This document shows positions 7,461 through 13,413 of a DNA stretch of 13,413 bases, piece after piece; position 1 is the first letter of the stretch, and each line of letters starts with the position of its first letter. This DNA comes from Bacteroidaceae bacterium. Its GTDB lineage: Bacteria > Bacteroidota > Bacteroidia > Bacteroidales > Bacteroidaceae. The position numbers were made by a program, and so were the translations under genes. The stretch is taken from positions 1 to 13,413 of the forward strand of contig JAFYWE010000054.1 of NCBI GenBank assembly GCA_017558165.1, written 5' to 3'. The notes under the pieces are model-generated. The model was given only the letters and a program-made list of their open reading frames with translations, was not told the DNA's origin and did not search any database.

Positions 7461-7964
7461 ATGAGTATAAACCTTGTCATTTTCTCGCTGCTTGCACTGC
7501 TGATGATAGTCTCGGCACTCTTTGCCGTGGCATCGAGCAAGATCATGCGCGCCACCACCCTGCTGCTGTTCGTGCTGTTCGGCACAGCCGGGCTCTACTT
7601 CATGTTGCACTACACATTCCTTGGCGCCGTACAGATTACCGTATATGCCGGAGGTATTGTGGTGTTGCTCATATTCGTGGTACTGTTGCTTGGCAAAGGA
7701 AGCGTTGACGTCACGCAGACATCAATGCGCCGGTACCTTGCCGGAGTTGTCACTGCCATGACCGGAATGGCCGTGACAATATACCTGATAAACACCACCC
7801 AGTTCGCACAGAACACAGTCGACCCCGACGGCGTGGCGATGCGTGAGCTTGGAATGGCACTGATGGGAACCGAGAAATACAACTACATACTCCCCTTTGA
7901 GGTAATGAGCGTGCTGCTGCTTGCCTGCACCGTGGGAGCCATACTAATTGCACGTAAAAAGTAA
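7461..7964 (+). CDS. nuoJ: NADH-quinone oxidoreductase subunit J
   Basis: A membrane subunit next to NuoA, NuoH and NuoK, 167 residues with five hydrophobic helices. The third helix contains the family hallmark LGAVQITVYAGGIVVLLIFV (residues 54-73), a region implicated in coupling through a pi-bulge in complex I structures. The C-terminus has YILPFEVMSVLLLACTVGA (142-160), also typical. It follows nuoI after 6 nt and precedes nuoK by 5 nt. Confidence 0.94.
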   Translation: MSINLVIFSLLALLMIVSALFAVASSKIMRATTLLLFVLFGTAGLYFMLHYTFLGAVQITVYAGGIVVLLIFVVLLLGKGSVDVTQTSMRRYLAGVVTAMTGMAVTIYLINTTQFAQNTVDPDGVAMRELGMALMGTEKYNYILPFEVMSVLLLACTVGAILIARKK

Positions 7965-7969
7965 AAGCC

Positions 7970-8281
7970 ATGACAATTCCTGCACAATATATGCTCATTC
8001 TGTCGGCCGTACTGTTCTTTGTGGGCGTCTTCGGGTTCTTCACACGACGCAACCTGGTATCACTGCTCATCTGCACCGAGCTCATGCTCAACGCGGTGGA
8101 CATCAACTTCGCGGTATTCAACGCCTATTGCCACCCCGAGCATCTCGAGGGTTACATCTTCTCGCTCTTCGGCATCGGTATCGCCGCGGCCGAGACTGCC
8201 GTGGCCATTGCCATAATCATCAACGTGTACCGCAACTTCCATTCGATACACATCAAGCGATTGACCAACCTAAAGCATTAA
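7970..8281 (+). CDS. nuoK: NADH-quinone oxidoreductase subunit K
   Basis: A small MrpC-like membrane subunit, 103 residues with three helices, forming the fourth half-channel of the pump. The two intramembrane glutamates known from E. coli (E36, E72) are present as E37 in ICTELMLNAVDINF and E75 in AAAETAVAIAI. Length is normal. It lies 4 nt before nuoL, tightly packed with its neighbours. Confidence 0.95.
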   Translation: MTIPAQYMLILSAVLFFVGVFGFFTRRNLVSLLICTELMLNAVDINFAVFNAYCHPEHLEGYIFSLFGIGIAAAETAVAIAIIINVYRNFHSIHIKRLTNLKH

Positions 8282-8285
8282 TAAG

Positions 8286-10211
8286 ATGGAACAGTCAATA
8301 TATATCCTGGCACTGCCGTTGCTGAGTTTCATCACACTCGCACTCATAGGCAAGAAATTACCGCACAAGGTCGCGGGCATCATAGGTACGCTGTCACTGC
8401 TTGCCACAACCGTACTGGCATACGTCACTACGGCAAGCTACTTTTTGGCCGGACGCAATGCCGATGGAATTTTCGCCGAAGCGATGCCGTACAACCTCAC
8501 CTGGTTGCCAATCAACGAGACCTTGAGCATTGACCTTGGCATACTCATAAGCCCCATCTCGGCAATGATGCTCGTCGTCATCACAACCATAAGCCTTATG
8601 GTACACATCTACTCATTGGGCTACATGAAGGGCGAGCGCGGTTTCCAGCGCTACTATGCGTTCCTGTCGCTGTTCACGTTCTCGATGCTGGGACTCGTGG
8701 TAGCGACCAACATTTTCCAGATGTACATATTCTGGGAACTTGTAGGTGTGTCGTCATACCTTCTCATAGGCTTCTATTACACCAAGCCTGCTGCCATAGC
8801 GGCATCCAAGAAAGCCTTCATCGTCACCCGTTTTGCCGACCTTTTCTTCCTAATCGGAATACTCATCTACGGCTACTACATGGAGACATTCTCATTCACC
8901 CCTGGCGAGACTGCGCTTGCCGCAGCCGGCACGGTACTGCCCACAGCCCTGATGCTGATGTTCATAGGCGGTGCAGGAAAGAGCGCGATGTTCCCCCTGC
9001 ATATATGGTTGCCTGACGCGATGGAGGGTCCTACACCAGTTTCGGCACTCATACATGCCGCGACCATGGTTGTTGCGGGCGTGTTCCTCACTGCAAGGAT
9101 GTTCCCGCTGTTCATTGAGTTCGCCCCCGGCGTGCTGCACACCATAGCATACATAGGCGCATTCACTGCACTGTATGCCGCCATAGTGGCCTGTGTACAG
9201 ACCGACATCAAGCGAGTTCTCGCATTCTCGACCATCTCGCAGATAGCATTCATGATGGTGGCATTGGGCGTATGCACCGGCAGTGACCCGCATGAGGGCG
9301 GATTGGGTTACATGGCATCCATGTTCCACCTTTTCACACACGCCATATTCAAAGGACTGCTTTTCCTTGGCGCCGGAGCCATAATACATGCCGTACACAG
9401 CAACGAGAAGAGCCATATGGGTGGCCTGCGCAAGTATATGCCCGTCACGCACATCACATTCCTCATAGCATGCCTTGCCATTGCCGGAATACCACCGTTC
9501 AGCGGTTTCTTCAGCAAGGACGAGATCTTGGCCGCATGCTACGCATTCTCAAAGCCAATGGGACTGTTCATGAGCGGAATTGCGGCAATGACAGCGTTCT
9601 ACATGTTCCGTCTCTACTACCTCATTTTCTGGGGCAAGAGCCACTATGAGGAGCAACTCGCGCTCTACAGGAGCGGTAACATTGCACACGAGCCTCACAA
9701 GCCACATGAGGCACCCATGACAATGACCGTTCCGCTTGTTATCCTTGCCGCAGCCACCTGCGTTGCCGGCTTCATACCGTTCGGCGAGTTCATAAGCAGC
9801 AACGGCCATGCCTATGCCATACACCTTGACACCAAGGTAGCTACCACAAGCATACTGCTTGCCGTAACAGCCATTGTCATAGCCACCATAATGTACATAA
9901 AGCCCGGCCGACGTATCACACGCGTTGTAAAGGTTGTGTTGCGCGAGCCCATCAGGGCGGCATACCACCGCTTCTACATGGACGAGGCCTGGCTTTTCGT
10001 GACAAAGAAGATAATCTTCAACTGCATAAGCCGCCCCATCGCCTGGTTCGACCGTCACGTAATAGACGCCTCGCTCGACCTCACGGCCAAGGGCACACAG
10101 TGGCTCGGCGCGCTCATACGCCCGTTGCAGAGCGGTAACGTGCAGACATACTGCGTCTACCTGCTCAGCGGTGCACTGATGATACTGCTTCTATTGCTTT
10201 ACTTAAATTGA
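8286..10211 (+). CDS. nuoL: NADH-quinone oxidoreductase subunit L, distal antiporter-like
   Basis: The distal Mrp-antiporter-like pumping subunit with its long lateral helix, 641 residues. The pumping-chain residues are in place: E151 in FWELVGVSSYLLIG, K232 in GKSAMFPLHIWLPDAM, H257 in SALIHAATMVVAG, and the TM12 Lys in PPFSGFFSKDEI. AFSTISQIAFM and FLGAGAIIHAVHSN are further NuoL hallmarks. The region after about residue 530 contains the lateral helix and ends in a hydrophobic anchor (VYLLSGALMILLLLLYL). It is slightly longer than E. coli NuoL (613). It stops with TGA, 19 nt before nuoM. Confidence 0.96.
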   Translation: MEQSIYILALPLLSFITLALIGKKLPHKVAGIIGTLSLLATTVLAYVTTASYFLAGRNADGIFAEAMPYNLTWLPINETLSIDLGILISPISAMMLVVITTISLMVHIYSLGYMKGERGFQRYYAFLSLFTFSMLGLVVATNIFQMYIFWELVGVSSYLLIGFYYTKPAAIAASKKAFIVTRFADLFFLIGILIYGYYMETFSFTPGETALAAAGTVLPTALMLMFIGGAGKSAMFPLHIWLPDAMEGPTPVSALIHAATMVVAGVFLTARMFPLFIEFAPGVLHTIAYIGAFTALYAAIVACVQTDIKRVLAFSTISQIAFMMVALGVCTGSDPHEGGLGYMASMFHLFTHAIFKGLLFLGAGAIIHAVHSNEKSHMGGLRKYMPVTHITFLIACLAIAGIPPFSGFFSKDEILAACYAFSKPMGLFMSGIAAMTAFYMFRLYYLIFWGKSHYEEQLALYRSGNIAHEPHKPHEAPMTMTVPLVILAAATCVAGFIPFGEFISSNGHAYAIHLDTKVATTSILLAVTAIVIATIMYIKPGRRITRVVKVVLREPIRAAYHRFYMDEAWLFVTKKIIFNCISRPIAWFDRHVIDASLDLTAKGTQWLGALIRPLQSGNVQTYCVYLLSGALMILLLLLYLN

Positions 10212-10230
10212 CAGGAAAGGAGACCTAACG

Positions 10231-11715
10231 ATGAATATACTGCTATTGTTTGTCATAATACCCCTTGTGATGCTGTTGGCATTATGGGGTTGCCGTAACC
10301 TCACCCAGGTGCGCGCCACCATGGTTACAGGCTCTACAGCACTGCTCGCCTTGTCGGCATACCTTACCGTGGAGTTCATTTCACTACGCAACGGCGGGAA
10401 CAGCGAGGCCATGCTCTACTGCGACTCATGGAGCTGGTACGAGCCCTTGAACATATGCCTGTCAATAGGCGTCGACGGCATATCCGTGGCCATGTTGCTG
10501 TTGTCATCAATCATAGTGTTCACCGGAACGTTCGCATCGTGGAGGCTCAAGCCCATGACCAAGGAGTTCTTCCTGTGGTACACCCTGTTGTCATTGGGAG
10601 TATACGGTTTCTTCATCTCTACCGACCTTTTCACCATGTTCATGTTCTATGAGACAGCGCTGATACCGATGTACCTACTCATCGGCGTATGGGGAAGCGG
10701 CCGCAAGGAGTACTCGGCGATGAAATTGACACTTATGCTCATGGGCGGCTCGGCGTTCCTGCTGATGGGCATCCTGGGAATATACTTCGGCAGCGGTGCA
10801 ACCACCATGAACATACATGAGATTGCGGCACTCAACTGCATACCCACAGCCACACAGTACATATTCTTCCCCATGACCTTCATAGGCTTTGGAGTCCTGG
10901 GCGCACTGTTCCCGTTCCACACATGGAGCCCCGACGGCCACGCCTGCGCACCCACATCGGTATCGATGCTGCACGCCGGAGTGCTCATGAAACTTGGAGG
11001 CTATGGCTGTTTCCGCATCGCCATGTACCTGTTACCACAGGCGGCCGAAGACCTTGCGTGGATATTCATAATACTTACCACAGTAAGCGTAGTATACGGA
11101 GCACTCAGCGCTATAAGCCAGACCGACCTCAAGTACATCAACGCATACTCATCCGTTTCGCACTGCGGACTGGTGCTGTTCGCCATACTCATGATGACAA
11201 AGAGCGCCTGCACCGGTGCTATACTGCAGATGCTGTCGCACGGACTCATGACAGCACTCTTCTTTGCCCTCATTGGTATGATATACGGCCGCACGCACAC
11301 GCGCGACATACGCCAGATGCGCGGCCTCATGAAGATAATGCCGTTCCTTGCCGTGGGGTACGTGATTGCCGGACTCGCCAACCTTGGCCTGCCGGGATTC
11401 AGCGGATTCGTGGCCGAGATGACAATCTTTGTGGGAGCATTCGAGGTGAATGACATATTCCACCGCACAGTGACCATAATCGCCTGCACCAGCATCGTGA
11501 TTACCGCCGTGTACATCCTGCGCGTTGTAGGACGCATCCTCTACGGAGAGCCCGAGAACGAAGAGCACATGAAGCTGACAGATGCCACATGGGACGAGCG
11601 CTTCACCGTCATCTGCCTTGTCATATGCGTCATTGCCATAGGCGTTGCCCCAATGTGGATAAGCAACCTCATCAACAGTGGAGTGGGCGACGTGCTTGTT
11701 AACATTAACCGATAA
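10231..11715 (+). CDS. nuoM: NADH-quinone oxidoreductase subunit M, antiporter-like
   Basis: The middle antiporter-like pumping subunit, 494 residues and about 14 helices. Present are E141 in MFYETALIPMYLLIG, K254 in AGVLMKLGGYG, the SHG motif of QMLSHGLMTALFF, and E396 in GFVAEMTIF, matching E. coli E144, K265 and E407. One key residue differs: the TM7 lysine (E. coli K234, in AVKMPIVPLHGW) aligns with L223 in FGVLGALFPFHTW, and no other Lys lies in that helix. WSPDGH replaces the usual WLPDAH. The rest is normal, so the subunit is certainly NuoM, but its central proton path may differ. An unusually good Shine-Dalgarno, AAGGAG (10217-10222), lies 8 nt before the ATG. Confidence 0.95.
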   Translation: MNILLLFVIIPLVMLLALWGCRNLTQVRATMVTGSTALLALSAYLTVEFISLRNGGNSEAMLYCDSWSWYEPLNICLSIGVDGISVAMLLLSSIIVFTGTFASWRLKPMTKEFFLWYTLLSLGVYGFFISTDLFTMFMFYETALIPMYLLIGVWGSGRKEYSAMKLTLMLMGGSAFLLMGILGIYFGSGATTMNIHEIAALNCIPTATQYIFFPMTFIGFGVLGALFPFHTWSPDGHACAPTSVSMLHAGVLMKLGGYGCFRIAMYLLPQAAEDLAWIFIILTTVSVVYGALSAISQTDLKYINAYSSVSHCGLVLFAILMMTKSACTGAILQMLSHGLMTALFFALIGMIYGRTHTRDIRQMRGLMKIMPFLAVGYVIAGLANLGLPGFSGFVAEMTIFVGAFEVNDIFHRTVTIIACTSIVITAVYILRVVGRILYGEPENEEHMKLTDATWDERFTVICLVICVIAIGVAPMWISNLINSGVGDVLVNINR

Positions 11716-11731
11716 GATACAGCTACAATAT

Positions 11732-13156
11732 ATGAATTACATACAGTTCTTTGCGATGAGGCCCGAGGTAAGCCTGCTTTGCATCTACCTTGTGATATTC
11801 CTCTATGACCTTATCTCTACAGGCCACTACCGCCGTATGTTCCACCCGCTGGTGTGCATATCTACCCTGTTGCTCGTGATACTCACCTTGAGCGACAGGA
11901 GCACGTTCACACTCTTCGGAGGCATGTACGAGAGCAACGCCATGATCGTGTTCATGAAGGCCATTCTCGCGTTCGGCAGCATGCTTGTGATACTGCAGGC
12001 CAACCGATGGCTTACAAGCTCAACGACATTCTACAAGCAGGGAGAGTTCTACGTGCTGCTGCTGAGCACGTTGCTTGGAATGTACTTCATGATAAGCGCA
12101 CGCCACTTCCTGTTGCTGTTCGTGGGCATTGAGCTCGCATCGTTGCCTATGGCCTGCCTTGTGGCATTCGACAAGTACAGCCACAACTCGGCCGAGGCCG
12201 GTATCAAATACATCTTGACCTCGATGTTCTCATCGGCCATAATGCTCTACGGTGTATCGTTCCTGTACGGTACCACCGGAACACTCTATTTTGCCGACAT
12301 GAGCGAACTGCTCACCGGTACTCCGTTGCAGATATTCGCCCTTGTGATGTTCTTCACAGGCATGGGCTTCAAGATATCGCTTGTACCGTTCCACATGTGG
12401 ACCGCCGACAGTTACCAGGGAGCCCCCACAACCGTGACCGCATTCCTTTCAGTAATCTCCAAGGGCGCGGCGGTGTTCACACTATTCATAGTACTTGTAA
12501 AGGTGTTCGGTGCAATGACAGGAGAGTGGCAGACCATAATCTACATAACCTCGCTTGCCAGCATCACGCTTGCCAACCTCATGGCACTCAAACAGAGCGT
12601 ACTCAAACGCTTCATGGCGTTCAGCAGTATCTCACAGGCGGGTTATATAATGCTTGCCGTAATTGGAGGCAACGCCGGCGGAATGACAGCAATGGTGTTC
12701 TACATAATAGTATACACCGTTGCCAACATGGCTGTATTCGCAATCATCGAGACCATTGAGTGGCAGACCGGTGACACCGCAAGACGCGAGAACTGTAACG
12801 GTCTCTACAAGAGCAACCCCAAGCTGGCGCTGATAATGACCCTGGCATTGTTCTCACTTGCCGGAATACCGCCGTTCGCAGGCTTCTTCAGCAAGTTCTT
12901 CGTCTTCATGAATGCGTTCGGATCAGGATTCCACATCCTTGTGTTCGTAGCACTCATCAACACGGTGATATCACTCTACTACTACCTGCTTATTGTAAAG
13001 GCCATGTACATGAAAGAGAGCACACAACCATTGCCCACCATCAAGAGCGACCCTTACACACGCACCAGCCTCACCATCTGCGTGGCGGGAATAATACTGG
13101 CAGGACTATGCAGTTTCATCTACGCCGGCATTGACAGAATAGCCTTCGGGTTGTAA
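11732..13156 (+). CDS. nuoN: NADH-quinone oxidoreductase subunit N, antiporter-like
   Basis: The antiporter-like pumping subunit nearest NuoK, 474 residues. Pumping-chain residues are all present: E134 in FVGIELASLPM, K159 in AGIKYILTSMF, K214 in GFKISLVPFHMW, K244 in VISKGAAVF, and the TM12 Lys in PPFAGFFSKFFVF. AFSSISQAGYIML is also typical. I chose the ATG at 11732 (MNYIQFFAMRPEVSLL), 16 nt after the nuoM stop; an in-frame GTG at 11678 would extend the protein by 18 residues into nuoM and is less likely. It is the last gene of the operon; only repeats follow. Confidence 0.94.
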   Translation: MNYIQFFAMRPEVSLLCIYLVIFLYDLISTGHYRRMFHPLVCISTLLLVILTLSDRSTFTLFGGMYESNAMIVFMKAILAFGSMLVILQANRWLTSSTTFYKQGEFYVLLLSTLLGMYFMISARHFLLLFVGIELASLPMACLVAFDKYSHNSAEAGIKYILTSMFSSAIMLYGVSFLYGTTGTLYFADMSELLTGTPLQIFALVMFFTGMGFKISLVPFHMWTADSYQGAPTTVTAFLSVISKGAAVFTLFIVLVKVFGAMTGEWQTIIYITSLASITLANLMALKQSVLKRFMAFSSISQAGYIMLAVIGGNAGGMTAMVFYIIVYTVANMAVFAIIETIEWQTGDTARRENCNGLYKSNPKLALIMTLALFSLAGIPPFAGFFSKFFVFMNAFGSGFHILVFVALINTVISLYYYLLIVKAMYMKESTQPLPTIKSDPYTRTSLTICVAGIILAGLCSFIYAGIDRIAFGL

Positions 13157-13175
13157 CATAGGAGCCCCACCCCAA

Positions 13176-13249
13176 CCCTCCCCAGTAGGGAGGGAGTAGA
13201 CCTAAAAGTCCTCCTCTTGCTTCAGTAAGAGGAGGTGTCACGAAGTGAC
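13176..13249. repeat. Three hairpins after nuoN, possible terminator and REP-like repeat
   Basis: Three perfect stems follow each other: CCCTCCC/GGGAGGG (13176-13182 with 13188-13194), CCTCCTCTT/AAGAGGAGG (13210-13218 with 13227-13235), and GTCAC/GTGAC (13237-13241 with 13245-13249). None is followed by a clear T-run, so rho-independent termination is uncertain, although the position 20 nt after the last nuo gene fits. C-rich blocks such as agccccaccccaaccctcc and the gtcacgaagtgac palindrome resemble intergenic repeats of Bacteroidetes (recalled, not searched). Confidence 0.6.
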
Positions 13250-13306
13250 GGAGGAGATTGACAATCCGTCGCAAGCAGTGCATGGTTTCGCGCAGCCCCC
13301 CTGTCA

Positions 13307-13379
13307 CCTTGGATTTGCACTCCAAGGGTATTGAGGCAGGGGTTTACAACCCCTTATAATTATCTCGGGTCACAGACCC
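13307..13379. repeat. Regularly spaced hairpin array at the right window edge
   Basis: Three perfect short stem-loops occur in a row: CCTTGGA/TCCAAGG (13307-13313 with 13321-13327, loop TTTGCAC), GGGGTT/AACCCC (13339-13344 with 13348-13353, loop TAC) and GGGTC/GACCC (13367-13371 with 13375-13379, loop ACA). Their centres are 29 and 27 nt apart, with the 8-bp palindrome ATAATTAT (13356-13363) between the last two. No coding frame here looks real. The rest of the gene-free stretch 13157-13413 shows a 10-bp direct repeat, GGAGGAGATT, at 13250-13259 and 13401-13410. Confidence 0.6.
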
Positions 13380-13413
13380 TGACACTCAATTACAGCGGAT
13401 GGAGGAGATTTTA

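Noticed and set aside
11678..11731. nuoN starting at the GTG inside nuoM
   Set aside because: The ATG at 11732 is properly placed after the nuoM stop and gives a family-typical N-terminus.
13116..13325. 69-codon open frame on the minus strand at the end of nuoN
   Set aside because: It is composed mostly of the repeat and hairpin DNA and overlaps the nuoN 3' end; the translation resembles no protein I know.
13307..13379. CRISPR array at the right edge
   Set aside because: The hairpins have different sequences, with no identical direct repeats and no spacers of uniform length.

Overview
The window looks like a chromosomal segment of a Bacteroidales bacterium (Bacteroides/Prevotella/Muribaculaceae type). 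The evidence is the TAnnTTTG promoter boxes with few Shine-Dalgarno sequences, a long-form PurL of Bacteroides type, a fused nuoCD, a complex I operon with no nuoE, nuoF or nuoG, and intergenic palindromic repeats of a kind common in this phylum. Base composition is balanced and the isoleucine codon ATA is frequent.

Layout. Positions 1-1987 (minus strand) hold the first part of purL (phosphoribosylformylglycinamidine synthase). An amber codon at 149-151 interrupts it in frame; the 49 codons after it are still good PurL sequence. Positions 1988-2256 are a divergent intergenic region with one promoter-like box for each strand. Positions 2257-3030 (plus) encode a ZIP-family metal transporter, followed by a weak terminator-like hairpin. 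A promoter-like box at 3094-3101 precedes a ten-gene operon, 3200-13156: nuoA, nuoB, nuoCD (fused), nuoH, nuoI, nuoJ, nuoK, nuoL, nuoM, nuoN. The genes overlap or lie 4-19 nt apart, except between nuoH and nuoI, where a palindromic MITE-like repeat sits in a 169-nt gap. Positions 13157-13413 hold no gene but a dense run of hairpins that looks like composite repeat DNA.

How the genes work together. The operon encodes the Q module (B, CD, I) and the whole membrane arm (A, H, J, K, L, M, N) of respiratory complex I, a quinone-reducing, ion-pumping machine. The NADH-oxidising module (E, F, G) is absent here, so the electron donor is not encoded in this window; ferredoxin or flavodoxin is the usual proposal for such 11-subunit-type complexes. 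purL (purine synthesis) and the ZIP transporter are unrelated neighbours.

Most notable: the amber codon in purL at a conserved Gln position, the absence in NuoM of the mid-membrane TM7 lysine known from E. coli, the repeat inside the nuo operon, and the regularly spaced hairpins at the right edge. I found no clearly new multi-gene system.
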